A stretch of 64,000 nucleotides of DNA from Isoetes taiwanensis (GCA_021234155.1 JAJEKV010000005.1:10164572-10228571); one strand, 5' to 3'. Positions 1-11,959 are shown, counted from the first letter of the stretch. Numbers and translations are program-made. Notes: a model not told the origin generated them from the letters alone.

Positions 1-910
1 CAGGATAAAGGCCTCCATCTCGATGCTCATGAGCAACTGCAGATTGCATGCACGAATTGGCAGGGAAGAAATTGTTCCAGCAAGAGCTGAGCTCTTGAAG
101 TCAGGGGAGGAAGGCTAGTCCACATGTTGTGGGTGCCGCTCATGTTCAAATACCTGAACGACACCAGCCCAAACAGGCAACTGCCTTTCACACAGCAATA
201 GCCAGCACCTATCGAGATGGTCAATATTGCCCTGAGCATCAGTGAGCAACAAGAGTAGGGATGTGAGAGCAACAACGTAGTGGTCCTCTCAAAAGAAGCA
301 AGAGAAAACTTCATTGGATGGATCCAGATCCTGGTCCTCTCCAATATGATGTTTCATGCTCCTGTGCGCATTGCTAGGGCAATCCATCATGGTGTTCAAC
401 TCCCCAACTGCCCACATATTGTCAAAAATCACAGTCACGGACGCACTAGTGGTAAGAGTCATAATTGCGTCAAAGCAAGCAATTGAAATCACGCTGCTGC
501 GACTCCTCAGTTGCTGTTGTTGCTACTGCTGCCACTCCACCGATTGCTGAGTTCGATATTGTCTCTATTGCCCCTATTAATGCTTGCTCATACTCTGCCA
601 GCTCCCGTCGATGCTTTTGTTTCTACTGCTTCACCTGTTTTTGCTCCTGCACCACATATTTTCCCCTCTACTGCCACCATAACCACACGTGGAACTGTAC
701 TTATGTATGGTCTTCTGAAATTGCGGGGCTTCCCTTGGCGAAAAAGAGATAGTCTCAACTCCATTGTTGCAAATACGGATTTCAACTTCCTTATGGAGAC
801 ATAGGAGCATGCAAGGCATAGACCACCAGAACTATCAGACTATCATCACTACTCATTGTTCAATGAGTGCACAGGCAAGTGGGGACATAGGGGTATCTCA
901 CCTTTTACTG
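1..910. other. no recognised gene
   Basis: No coding signal that I recognise on either strand. Open frames exist but are short, overlap on both strands and show no domain signature. The stretch ends at the A box of a SINE. Confidence 0.4.
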
Positions 911-1214
911 GGTGTTTGGTCTAGTGGTAATACACTAGTTCTAGCAACTACAGGTCTCAAGTTCGAGACCCCCCAGAAGCGCACTCTGAACTGTTGGGCA
1001 TCAAATCCCATAGATGCAATGTAAAATGGTTGGGGGCAGGGCCCAACCAAGCAATGCAGTGTTGTGTGTGGTCATATGTCCAGTTGGATGCGGCCTATAT
1101 GACGAGCAATGTAGTGTGGCGTGTGGTCACACATGTCTAGTTGGATGCGGCCTAGTGGCATGATGCTAAAACAACTATCTATCTACCTATCTATCTATCT
1201 ATCTATCTATCTAT
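911..1214 (+). mobile_element. tRNA-derived SINE, copy 1
   Basis: A pol III type promoter is visible: an A box (TGGTCTAGTGGTAATAC from about 918) and a B box (AAGTTCGAGACC around 959-970), about 40 bp apart as in tRNA genes. A tRNA-unrelated body follows, with the phrase GGGCATCAAATCCCA and two copies of a GTGTGGTCACATGTCCAGTTGG-like block (written as a family, not exact). The element ends in a (CTAT)n tail at 1175-1214. A second copy with the same head, body and CTAT-type tail lies at 40889-41154, which shows that it is a dispersed family and not a tRNA gene. The 5' limit is uncertain by about 10 bp and I could not settle a target duplication. Confidence 0.8.
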
Positions 1215-2464
1215 TGAACAGCCTTGCAATGTCGGTCTTCCTACACAAGACAAGACAAATAAATACAATCATTACTTGTACGTTCGAGCGTCGAATTGCA
1301 CCAACCACCCTCTCTTTGCCTCTTTGTGGCAGCATGCTACTTCTTACATGTGGATAGTAACTTCTCATTACAATGGTTTTTCCCTTGAAAAGCCTCCATG
1401 AAGAGGATCTTTTTTAATCCTGATAGTAATACACTTGTTGTTCTTTTTGTTTCGGTCCCATGGGTCAATTAGTTTTTGTGGACGATAAAAATACATAAAA
1501 ATATCATGGGATAGTTAACAGATAAGTTTTTCATGCTATATGCATCTCATGTAGTATAAATATTATTTTTATTTTGTCTATCCGAACAAATGTCCATGTT
1601 TCTCTCAAATAGGTCAATAAACAATATAAAAAGTGAAAACATGCAGAAAGTAGGGGATAAACATCATATATCCTACCTTTGAACATGTCCATAGAAAATA
1701 TGCACGTCTCCAATGTTTCTCTTTAATTGCACACTTGGCTTTGTATAAGTATTGTGGGATTCGAGAGAATCGTTTAGCCAATCAGATTAGCAAGAAAAAA
1801 ACTAGCAAAAAGATGCAACAGGAGGTTTGGGCAGTTTTAGGCTTAGATTCGGTTTTGCATTTGATTTAGATAATTGAAAAAAATATTTACTAGATAATTA
1901 TTAGTTAAAGGAATATTCAAACTAGGCATCCATATATTGAAGGCTGATTAAAACCATGAATACCAATATTTTAACAGTTAAATAGAATGTGCATATGCAT
2001 ATTGTCTTTGTATTTTTTTCAATGGGTTCTTCGGCATCCTTTGTGTTGTTTCTAAATTATCCATGGGATTGACCATATATGAATGTATTTTGATGGTTCT
2101 ATTCCAAGAACTTTAAATATTTCATTGGTTGGCTTGACAATGTGGCTATGGTTTGATGTGGTTGACCTTTTTTTCTTTATCGCTTCTTCTTTCTTGATCT
2201 AATCGTAAAACACCTTACATAGTTGTGTAGGAAGGTTTAGTATTGTTTTGATTAGTATTATTTTATAGCATGAAAGTATCATTCTAGAATTGGTTTATCT
2301 TAATAGTGTCCACTAGTTTATTCAATTTTAACGTTGTGTTTGCATTCATATTATCAATGGAATGCAAACAATTGAAATTTTGACTATATGGGTGAAGTTT
2401 TGCATAAGGCATACCTTGTATAACAGTCAAGGATTTTTGGATGTTAACATTTTGATTTCTTTTT
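1215..2464. other. AT-rich intergenic stretch
   Basis: AT-rich DNA with no recognisable gene, repeat boundary or RNA gene. Confidence 0.4.
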
Positions 2465-2645
2465 GGGAAAACTACCAAACTACCCCTATGAGTTTGTGTA
2501 ATTACCAAAATGCCCTTATGAGTTTTAAAATTACCAAAATGCCCCTACACACCTACTATACACAAGGGCATTTTGGTAATTTTGAAACTCATAAGGGTAT
2601 TTTGGTAATTACACAAACTCATAGGGGTATTTTGGTAGTTTTCCC
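2465..2645. mobile_element. foldback MITE / long perfect hairpin
   Basis: The 181-bp segment is an almost perfect inverted repeat. The left arm starts GGGAAAACTACCAAACTACC and the right arm ends with its near complement. The arms are about 80 bp and the loop about 15 bp near 2550-2563. Within each arm the phrase ATTACCAAAATGCCC and the phrase ACTCATAAGGG recur, so each arm is itself built of repeats. It has no coding capacity. A foldback MITE is the simplest reading; transcripts would form a long double-stranded hairpin able to give small RNAs. Confidence 0.8.
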
Positions 2646-3406
2646 TTTTTTTTCCTCAGCTTTGCATAGGGTTTATTCTTTTTAGAATAGAATAATTTTC
2701 TTCAAGGCATTGTACATATGGCATTGTTGATCGTTTCGACTTGGTTTAAGATACAAATTTGTTTAAGGCTCTAATGGAATTTGGTATGGGGCTTCTATTT
2801 AATGTATGAAATGTTCACATGGCAATGTATCCAACCAATAAAATCACATTTGCAATACCAGTGCTCCAACAAGCCGAACTGGCAAAGTGTAGATAGCCAT
2901 GTTGTGCATATATTGTGCATATGTCGGGGGCCATGGAGTCCTGGGCAAATGAAGGAACTTGGGAATGGAAAATACCCAAAGACCAGAAGATGAATTCTGG
3001 ATTTAATGTACAAAGACATATGTTTTATCATGCTATGAATATGCACAGACAGTCCAGAGAGATGTTGATAATATATAGTCTAACATTATGGTCTATATTA
3101 AAATACTATTCTTCTTCGTGCTAGGTAACCGACCGGATCGAGGGGTTTCCGGCCGGTAAACCGGCCGAAAACCCCGGCTGTAAGTGGGGTACGAGTAGAA
3201 GGGTTCAATATCTTGCGAGATCCCTTGTTTGTTAGAGCTAGGCATTTGTTGCATCTGCAGACATTTCTAGGAAGGCTAGTGTAGGGGTAAAGGAAAAGAA
3301 GGCTCAGGCAATTCCCTATAATTGTGAAAGGGACTGCTTGCAGACATCGATTATAAGAGACTCCTCGAGGTGTTCAGAGACGTTTGTGTTTTTATTTGTG
3401 CTCTAG
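2646..3406. other. 5' flank of the recombinase gene, with a GC hairpin
   Basis: No coding exon could be fixed here, although the first exons of the recombinase gene may lie here or further upstream. A strong GC-rich palindrome stands out at 3142-3175 (GGGGTTTCCGGCCGG facing CCGGCCGAAAACCCC). Confidence 0.4.
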
Positions 3407-4806
3407 ATTTGCCATTAGGGGAGCTGGCGAGTTGTATGAAGTCAAAGATGTTGACTTGACACTTGAATCTGATGGTAGCTCAGAGTATGTCATATATAAT
3501 GAGAGGATTAATAAAACATGGGGAACATCTGTGACGCGCTATGATCCAAGCCACTTTAGACCTACCATTTGGAGCTTTGAGGAGGATTTTCTGCTTACAT
3601 ACAAGCAATACATTCGGCATCTTCCTCCTAAAGAGAACGCTGCTCCAAGGCCGTTATTTCTGCAGCCAATTGCAAACTATAAATCTGGGGTAAGTTTTAG
3701 TTTATGTCCTTTCGATTTTTATTTGTTTTTTAATTTTCTATTTTCTTGTTTCAGTCTTGGTTTAGTAGAGGTAGAGTTGGTGAGAAAGGTATTTCGAAGC
3801 GGATAAAAGAAATGAGAGCATTTCTTGATGTCGATATCTGCAATAAAAGTGGTCGCGTGTCGACTGTTACGCGTATGTCAATGGCTGGGGTTCCTCCAGA
3901 GATTGGGAAGTTAGTTACAGGGCATCGGAAGACAGAGTCGTATGAAAAGTACGTGTACGTCTTTAATTCTGTTTGTTGTTTATTTTATTTACTGATTATG
4001 TGCACATTACTGTTGCAGGTATGATCGAAGCAAGGATCAAGTGAATGCTGCTATGAGTGTGAATAGCAAGCCGTATAATGATGACGACAGTTTGAGGTTA
4101 TATTCGGATGTGCTTGCTGAAATGATGAAAATGAAAGAAAACTCAATGCTTGGATCGCATTCCTCTAAGTGCTTGGTTTCTCCAGATAGTGCTGCTCCAG
4201 ATATTCCTAGCCCAGGTAAATTTGAGTTTATTCAAAATGTCGTCTAGTTTATCTAGTGATCATCTAGGTCCTATTCATATTGCAGGTCCTATTCATGCTA
4301 GTTCATCTAGCGATCATGTGAGTAACCTGTCAAGTGCCGCTGTGCCTACTGCTCCAGGTAAATTTAGTCTAGTTTTTCTTTAATTTGAGTTTATTGAAGA
4401 TGTTAAATTGTTGCAGGTCCTATTCGTGCTAGTTCAGCTACTGATCATGTAAATGCTGCTTTTGTTGAAGAAAAAGATATGCTTCACGTTGCTGAAGTGG
4501 AAAAGGAACCTGAGTATAAGGGTTTAGTTGATTATGACATGTTCGATAACTTTCTGAAATCGAATAAGCACCTGGAGAAGTACTTTCCGCCGACTATTGA
4601 AGTTAAAAATGTTGGTAAGTTTTGCTTTTTATTGTTTATTATTAGTTCTTCAAATTTTGTTGTTTGATTGGTTTATTGCTGTTGCAGGTGGCCATTCTTT
4701 TGTTGGCGCTACATTCAATAACTGTACTTTTTTTCAGGTTCCAGATTCCAATGCTTTAATTCCATACTTGGACAAGGGAAAGGGTATTTTAAATCTGCCA
4801 AATTGA
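3407..4806 (+). CDS. Crypton-type tyrosine recombinase, six exons (5' end not located)
   Basis: Exons 3407-3689, 3755-3948, 4019-4215, 4286-4357, 4417-4614 and 4688-4806 join with consistent phases across five GT-AG introns, giving about 354 residues without a stop. The product matches the tyrosine recombinase domain shared by Crypton transposons and their host derivatives (KIAA1958, ZMYM, QRICH1 families). The catalytic set appears complete: R in FAIRGAGELYEVKDVDL, a lysine in ERINKTWG, R in CNKSGRVSTVTRM (K replaces the usual H of HxxR), H in LVTGHRKTE and the nucleophile Y in SYEKYDR. The last exon has the phrase FNNCTFF, typical of the family's C terminus. Exons 3-5 repeat the module SPGPIHASS/APGPIRASS, which suggests exon duplication. 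The N-terminal exons, and so the start codon, were not found. The role is DNA strand exchange if it is an active element, unknown if domesticated. Confidence 0.8.
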
Positions 4807-5662
4807 TGAGGAAAAGTGATGAGCATCACTGTGTTAGAAACTGTGTTACAAACTTTGAGAGATTTGCCAAACAGGTTTACCTTTGAAAGTAATTTTGGAG
4901 GCTTTGTAATTTTGGATGCAGTGCATTGCAATTTTGTAATGTTGTATGCAATGCAATTTTCATGGATTGAATCAATGTAAAAAACAAGTTCAAGAGTTTC
5001 AATTTATTATGATTGTGATTTAACAGTTAAAAAATTATGAGTGTGATGACTGTAATGGTCTGGTTAAAAAATTATGACTGTAATGGTGTGGTTAAAAAAT
5101 TATGACAGTTAAAAAAATATGACTGTAATGGTCTATTTACTTGTAATGGCGGTGCTCTAAGCGGCGCCGCCAACAAACTTGAAACCCAAAAAATTACCTA
5201 AAATGAACAAAGCCTCAAAAATCGAGGAATTTCAAGGGAGTTTACAATACAAATGTTGCGGAGCAAGGCCAAATAAAAAGAAAGGACGTGGGTTCTTTGC
5301 AAACCATCCATCTAAGAAGCGAAAATCCCTTGGAGCTCCAATCTCTTGTTCTGCATGATGCAATAATCAAGGTTTACTGTAAATGAATAGGCTCTGCAAT
5401 AGCCTTCAATAAGAGCCATATAAATTATCTAGGACTGGCATATGGCGGTCCTTAATATAGAGAAGTTCCTGACTTTTGAACTGGCAATCAAAATGAACAA
5501 TAAGCATATGCACACACTATACAAAAGCAATGCACATGCCATCCTATTATCCTGGTCTTCGTACATGACAGGTGAAAGCCACAGACAGATGAAAGGCAGA
5601 TGTTGCAGCGACAAGAATCGTGCCCCTTGTGGCAGCTAGAGCTCTCCTTGGTCAGTCACAAA
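4807..5662. other. 3' flank with short AT-rich tandem repeats
   Basis: Downstream DNA of the recombinase gene. Between about 5025 and 5135 the phrase TTAAAAAATTATGACTGTAA recurs about four times with a period near 33 bp. A small GC palindrome (GGCGGTGCTCTAAGCGGCGCCGCC) follows at about 5149-5172. No gene recognised. Confidence 0.5.
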
Positions 5663-5849
5663 CTACCGAATGGGACCTGGCCCTAGGTATTCCAAATCCA
5701 AGCTTTCAGTATATTCTAAAATAGGAAGGCTGCCATTATATTGCCTACGTTCAATCTTAAAGAGCTTAAGAAATTGCTCTTGAATCCACGCAGCACATGT
5801 ATTGTAGAAAATCTCATCACAACCATGTGGCCAAATAGGATTACAATTT
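5663..5849 (-). CDS. probable 3'-terminal exon of an unknown gene
   Basis: On the minus strand an AG acceptor at 5851-5850 is followed by 62 codons ending in TAG (5665-5663). The peptide begins with NCNPIWPHGCDEIFYNTC, continues with AWIQEQFLKLFKIERR, and ends with EYLGPGPIR. It has a natural composition with conserved-looking W, C and charged residues, and an exon-like start. I do not recognise the family. A possible upstream mini-exon (FKEDLLRW, near 5960-5990) ends at a GT donor, but I could not join it with confidence. Confidence 0.4.
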
Positions 5850-5865
5850 CTTGTACAAGAATTAA

Positions 5866-6419
5866 GGCACTAATAGTCATTTAACCCAGAACTTGTCAAA
5901 CTTTCAGATTTAACCATGGTTAATGACAATAAATGACGATGTTTGTGTCATACCCATCTTAGCAGATCCTCCTTGAACTGTAGGCATTTCACATAGCAGA
6001 ATATAAAAATCAAGGAGGCATAAATAAAATACTCAACTAAGGAAAGGGGAGAGCAACCTACTTTGTTTAACCAGAAAAGTTCAAGTACTTGCAATTATCA
6101 ACAGGTCACATAATTTCATTATGCACAAATTTATTCTTATAATGAAAATGACAGAACCCTCAGCGTCTTGACATAGATGAACATGTACTCTTCCTCCGAT
6201 ATTTGTGCCCTGACTTGGCCACATCAGCTTGAATCAATTAGTACGGCGGACACTTCATTTAATGATGTTCACCCTTGAATGGGTTCCATTCTTATATTTT
6301 CTCGCAGAAAAATTATGTATTCCATCTCTTTACATTGCTAGCTAGAGTCCTAATCGATTCATTTGTGAGAGATGATAACCGTGTAATTTCTAAGTTTCTG
6401 GATATATGATGTGCACCTG
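5866..6419. other. intron-like or intergenic DNA
   Basis: AT-rich DNA with no recognised coding segment apart from the possible mini-exon near 5960-5990. Confidence 0.35.
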
Positions 6420-6990
6420 ATGTGCACCTGTTGAAAGACATATGCAGCAAGATGATCTGCTCTAATAAGATGAAGCGTGCATGCACCAAGCAATGTTGCC
6501 CATGATGCTACAGTAGGATGGAAGGGCATATTGTTTACAAGGTCCTCTACTTCATCTAGCCATACTAAAGTGTTGATAACTGGAATAAGTAATAACCCTT
6601 GTCTAGTAAGCCTGCATGATTACATGCATAAAGTGCACTAATCATTGTAATAGCATTGGGGAGCAAATTTTCATTCTGCATTTGCCAGAGTAGTTCAAGT
6701 GTTGCATGAACTTGACCTTGTTGGCAATCTGCGGCTATTATAGCAGACCATGCAATAATCTTCCGTTTAGAAATGCTAGTGAACACTTTCCATGCATCTT
6801 TGAGACTCCCACACTTTCCATACACATTAAGAAGTGCATTCTCAGTACTTGCAGGTGCAATTACCACACCATCAACCGATAGAAATTTTAATACAACCTT
6901 CTTTGATCCTGCTGGAGGAGGAGATCCGATTTCATATAGCATCTCTTTTGGTTCTTTGGTCATCCGAAGGTTTATATTCCAATTCCACCA
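6420..6990 (-). pseudogene. PLS-class pentatricopeptide repeat (PPR) remnant
   Basis: The minus strand encodes [20 protein letters not shown] followed by [32 protein letters not shown] and SALYACNHAGLLDKGYYLFQ, the standard L, S and P motif order of plant organellar RNA-editing or RNA-processing PPR proteins. The frame stops at 6565. Shifted by one register, it continues with WLDEVEDLVNNMPFHP and SWATLLGAC, the start of the E region. So there is at least one frameshift and an internal deletion between the last PPR and the E motif, and the N-terminal repeats are missing. This is a truncated, frameshifted copy of a gene whose product would act in mitochondria or plastids. Confidence 0.8.
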
Positions 6991-7471
6991 GGATTCGGTA
7001 TTATTAGTCACTGAGAATCTGATTCTAATTTAGCATTTATTATAAAAATGACATCCAACTCATCAGCTTTTAAAAATATTAGCAGGAACCTGTTTGCGTA
7101 GTCCTAATGCAGCAGCACCAGCAGAGGCACTTAATTCAGAGAAAAAAAGGAACATGTGTAGCATTTTTTTGAGACACATACTTATGTAGACGAGGAAGAG
7201 GAATTTTAAGTCAGAGACCTTTTGAATCTAAGCTAATTTGTTACCACTATTTGATATCCATTTTTGCAATCAATGCACACTAATCTGTTACCACTAATTG
7301 GCATGTGCTTCTTGTACAATGGCTCGATCCAACAAATAATAGAAGACAAATTGTGCACTTCTGCATCTATTAAGAAGTGATAGCATTGTACACTAACTTC
7401 TGCAACATATCCGTTTCCATTCCCATAGTAGCTAGATAAGGGGACCATAGTAATAATAAATGATGGTTTTC

Positions 7472-8915
7472 CTACCATGGAGGGCCGGCATCCCACTTCA
7501 ATGTTGCAGTGTTGATATCTTGTTCTCTTTTGGCCTTGTCTTTGACAAACCAGTCACAAATCCTACCTGCATTTAGCTCCTCTATTGGTACTTGTTCTTG
7601 TTCAGAAATTATTCGAAGAAGGTTCAATGATGATATCTGAAAGGTTCTTGCATTGTCAGAGCAGATGGCACAGAGGCACATTACCCTTAACTTTCAACAT
7701 TTTTTTAAACACCCGCAATAAAATATCTGAAGCAATCTAGAAATACGGGAACCAGATAATGAAAGAATAGGATGGTTGAACAAATCTGTGGAGATTAAAT
7801 TTAAGTTCCAAATCAAAGAGACCTCCAATTGTTAAGCACAAGTTCCTAAACATTTTAAAATGTCTATAACTGTGTTGGTAAGACAAACCTTTTTTTGTAA
7901 GAAACATTGAGAGCAGCAGAAGAAGACTATTTGCACTGAAGATTACCGTAAGGCGGGCAAGAAAGCGTTCATGCATGTCTAAATTGGACATTTCAACCAG
8001 TCCAGCTTCTTCCAGCGATAGAAATGAAGGGGAGTTTCCAGAAACATTCTGCCTTGCTAAGATCCTCTCTCGCTTTGTCTGTATGCTTCCTGTGAGTCTA
8101 CTTCATGAATCCTTATGCAATTTAAAGATAACATATTTAAAAAAAATCTTTCTTCACGCCATTCATATTCTCCAAAATGGCTGTTCAAAATAAAATTCCT
8201 AATGTATCATTTAGACTTCTCTGTATCTAATATTATTCTTGTTTACATCTAATGTTATTCTTGTTTAGGCCAAGAACTGTTCTTTTCTGCCACTTTTGTC
8301 ATCCTCATATATACAACAAGTCTTGGATCCAGCCATTTTAGTTTGATCCCAACCACTTGATGGGAAGGGTTTTGATGGATGGAAGCAGATGGTGAAGCTT
8401 TACGTGGGAGCAAAACTGGTCTGTCAAGTTTGTAGATGGAACAAAGCAAATACCTCTACTGACTGATACCAAGGATGAATGGGTTTTGCTGTGGAGACGG
8501 ATGCATTACAATATGCTCGTCCAACAATACCCTGCACTTTTTCAAGGAGAACTCACTCCATAGAATTCACTCCATAGAGTCGATAATGGAACTCGGAATA
8601 GGTTTGAGACTAGATTTTTGCAGAGTACCCCTCGTTGAATTTCTAAAAATGTACAAATTCACTTTTCTCAATGCATGCTTGAAGTGGGACACTGTGATGT
8701 TCTTCCGCCTCTAAGCAAAAAGATATATATGTATGATAAATATGTTCGATTCCCTAGCGGACTAAAATCTACTAACCTGTGAGAGAAATTTGGGAACCAA
8801 CGTAGCTTGCCCTCCGCGAGGAAGAAAAGTGATTGCAGGATATGAAATGGGTGGCTTGTAACAAGGAAGCTGCCATCGCCATGGCCAAACTTGCAAACGT
8901 GGTCCATGTATTCAT
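7472..8915 (-). CDS. small three-exon gene, possibly plastid-targeted, function unknown
   Basis: Three minus-strand exons, 8915-8777, 8089-7947 and 7636-7472, join in phase (139, 143 and 165 nt; introns GT-AG) from ATG to TAG and give about 148 residues. The first 45 residues (MNTWTTFASLAMAMAASLLQ, then HFSSSRRASYVGS) are rich in Ser, Ala and Arg with no acidic residue, as in a plastid or mitochondrial transit peptide. The mature part reads KRERILARQNVSGNSP, FLSLEEAGLVEMSNLDMHER, SLNLLRIISEQEQVPIEELN and AGRICDWFVKDKAKREQD. It is soluble, helical and charged, with no membrane segment. It looks like a conserved plant protein but I cannot name the family. No frameshift or stop is present, so this is one of the few apparently intact genes in the window. 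Confidence 0.65.
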
Positions 8916-8998
8916 TCTCCCAGACTCCACGCTGGCATCTTGCCTTCTATGGATTTTGATACGTGGACTTCAAATAAGGAAAACAATTGAAACTTCAA

Positions 8999-9216
8999 CT
9001 AGTCAAAAGCACGTTTGGTTACTTTGCATAGCAAATTGTAGTATTTTGTAATATAAAATTAAATACGATTATATAATGCAGTTCCAGCTTCCAGGCTTAT
9101 CCACACGTTTGGAAACTTTGCATAGCAAATTGTAGGATATGGCGTGGGTGGTATTTTGTAATATAAAATTAAATACGATTATATAATGCAGTTCCAGCTT
9201 CCAGGCTTATCCACAC
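8999..9216. repeat. short tandem duplication
   Basis: The block GTATTTTGTAATATAAAATT...CAGGCTTATCCACAC occurs at 9041-9106 and again at 9151-9216 (period 110 bp), with the phrase CTTTGCATAGCAAATTGTAG before each copy. A diverged relative of this unit occurs at about 60685-60765, so it is part of a dispersed repeat. Confidence 0.75.
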
Positions 9217-9631
9217 ATTGAGTAGCTATGTTTTTCTGGCTTATTTTTTTTAACCTGTGTTTACTTTGTAAGTGTAATTTTTTAATGCTATTGTATTTTG
9301 AAGATAATGCTCAAAGTCAAATTAGCTCATCAAATAGTACAGTTTTTGCCAGAATCTTTGAGCAAATGCCAGAATGTAGCATGTCCCCATGGAATACTAT
9401 GGATAAAACAAATCAGTACTCATGCAAAGAAGAATCTCGACACATTTCAAGGAGCTTGGATGCGCCAAAGGATGCCGGAAAAAAACCAGATAGCAGAGAT
9501 GCATTTCCAAAGTAAAGGAAGCTGTGCAGATCGGATCTACTACCCTGGAAGGCGACTGCTCTGAAGCTTTCAAGTTTTGATATGGGCTCCATTCAATTGT
9601 GAGATCTGGTGCCCAAAATCGGTCAACTTAT

Positions 9632-11056
9632 CAAGCTTGGTACTCCCTGAAGGTCACCTTGAATATGCTCGCAAAACCTTCGGATAGCCTACCGATTCTA
9701 TTTGTTATTATACGGTGGTTCAAATTTATTTGATTCAGAGAGTTTATCACTTTCTGGCTTAAAGACACAAAAAATTCTCAAGCCCAGCTTCGTTTTCTTC
9801 TACCGATCTGCCAAGACCACGGACCTCTGGCTTTGGCGCCCTTCCCTAGAGGGCTATCTTAGCGAAATCCTTGATTAAAAATGTGTGGAGTTAAGGAAGC
9901 TTCTCCTGCAAGTCCTAGATAGGAGGCGAAGAATTTCGAGATACAGCAACTGGTTTGGGGTTGCTTGATGCCGAAACTGGTATAGTTGCTTGCACAGTGG
10001 CATCTAGGTTGAGGAAAAATTGTGGTTGCTCAATTTCTTAGCAGTGGAAGGAATTAAAATTGATAAAGCACGAAGCTTAGCCGCCTTCAAAAGGTTAATT
10101 TCTTTTCCTTCCATTTCTATTTTGCAAGCAGAACCTACTTAAACCTTTAGATAGCCTAGCAGATGCTTGCGCGTGATGCTTATCATGAACAGCATTTTTA
10201 TGCTCAACATTATCCCAATATTACGCTCCCATAAATGTTAATCATCTGCCAGATTCATCAAAATGGATAGAAGGATTTGAAAAGTGATCACAAGGAGAAG
10301 CATTATTATTTAGGTTCAGGCTTTGGAAATATTTAAGGACATATGCAAGCTTGGGACTCCCTGAAGGTCACCTTGAATATGCTCGCAAAACCTTCGGATA
10401 GCCTACCAATTCTATTTGTTATACGGTGGTTCAAATTTATTTGATTCAGAGAGTTTATCACTTTCTGGCTTAAAGACACAAAAAATTCTCAAGCCCAGCT
10501 TCGTTTTCTTCTACCGATCTGCCAAGACCACGGACCTCTGGCTTTGGCGCCCTTCCCTAGAGGGCTATCTTAGCGAAATCCTTGATTAAAAATGTGTGGA
10601 GTTAAGGAAGCTTCTCCTGCAAGTCCTAGATAGGAGGCGAAGAATTTCGAGATACAGCAGCTGGTTTGGGGTTGCTTGATGCCGAAACTGGTACAGTTGC
10701 TTGCGCAGTGGCATCTAGGTTGAGGAAAAATTGTGCTTGCTCAATTTCTTAGCAGTGGAAGGAATTAAAATTGATAAAGCACGAAGCTTCGCCGCCTTCA
10801 AAAGGTTAATTTCTTTTCCTTCCATTTCTATTTTGCAAGCAGAACCTACTTAAACCTTTAGATAGCCTAGCAGATGCTTGCGCGTGATGCTTATCATGAA
10901 CAACATTTTTATGCTCAACATTATCCCAATATTACGCTCCCATAAATGTTAATCATCTGCCAGATTCATCAAAATGGATAGAAGGATTTGAAAAGTGATC
11001 ACAAGGAGAAGCATTATTATTTAGGTCCAGGCTTTGGAAATATTTAAGGACATATG
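9632..11056. repeat. 714-bp direct tandem duplication
   Basis: Positions 9632-10345 and 10346-about 11056 are nearly identical, both beginning CAAGCTTGG and ending near AAATATTTAAGGACATATGC. Only scattered substitutions and a 3-bp indel separate the copies, so the duplication is recent. I find no coding frame or transposon end in the unit; the junction coincides with an AAGCTT. Confidence 0.85.
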
Positions 11057-11702
11057 CATGAGCCTCATTGTTTTAAGTCTATACTAAAGGCATAGCAATG
11101 CAACATAGATTTCATTAGCCATTGCAATTTCACAACCAAATTTCTAACTCAATACATTGTTAGATGTTAATGCCCCCTTGCTCCGCATCATTCACATGCT
11201 GTGGATTCTGTTCACTTTGACAGTGATCCATAGAAACATCAACTTGAGTGCCTTGGACATTACCTCCATGAATGGCTTTATTTCTAGATAGATCAATAAT
11301 TAGGTTATCGTCGACGAAGTTGATTCCCCTCTTTATTGAATGAGTAGCAGCTCTGATAACTTCAATTTAGGACCAAGCCACTCCGACAAGTTCTAAGAAA
11401 AATTCTAAGAGCATATTAGGTGCTAATATATTGAACTTATAAATTTGTTATACAACTTTTTGATGCCATTATATTTTGACCTATGTCTAGGTGAGACAAC
11501 CTATGGTCTTGCACAACATACTCCTAAACTCGTGCCCCCAACAACTAGCATATAAAACATTAGCTAACATTAGGAACAATTAATTTAAAAGTGTCTAAGT
11601 AATGTTTGCAATCGCTCAAATTGGAATGGATTTCGAAGATCCATACTTATGTTAGGCCTAACTACTAAATTCAAACCAATAGTGAGTCAATTAGAAAGAG
11701 AA

Positions 11703-11782
11703 CCGCGATAAATTTCTTGTAAATTTAAAGTTTTTAGAGCCGCCGCGATAAATTTCTTGTAAATTTAAAGTCTTTTGCCAAA
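11703..11782. repeat. 40-bp tandem duplication
   Basis: The phrase CCGCGATAAATTTCTTGTAA (plus ATTTAAAGT) is repeated directly with a 40-bp period. The surrounding DNA (11057-11959) has no recognised gene. Confidence 0.7.
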
Positions 11783-11959
11783 TATCTTAAAGAGCACTCT
11801 AGAATTGTTGTATTTAAAGAAACCCCTATGCATATCCAAACTAAAAAGGCATCATAAAGCATGATAAGCGCTTGCAATTTAATAATTTAATATTAAGTCT
11901 GGTGAAGGCCTGGCAAGCCAGGTCCCAGCAAGATAAAATCGTCTATTTTGGCATATTTT

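Noticed and set aside
911-1000. A tRNA gene
   Set aside because: A and B boxes are present, but there is no acceptor closure and the copy at 40889 shares the long non-tRNA body, so it is a SINE.
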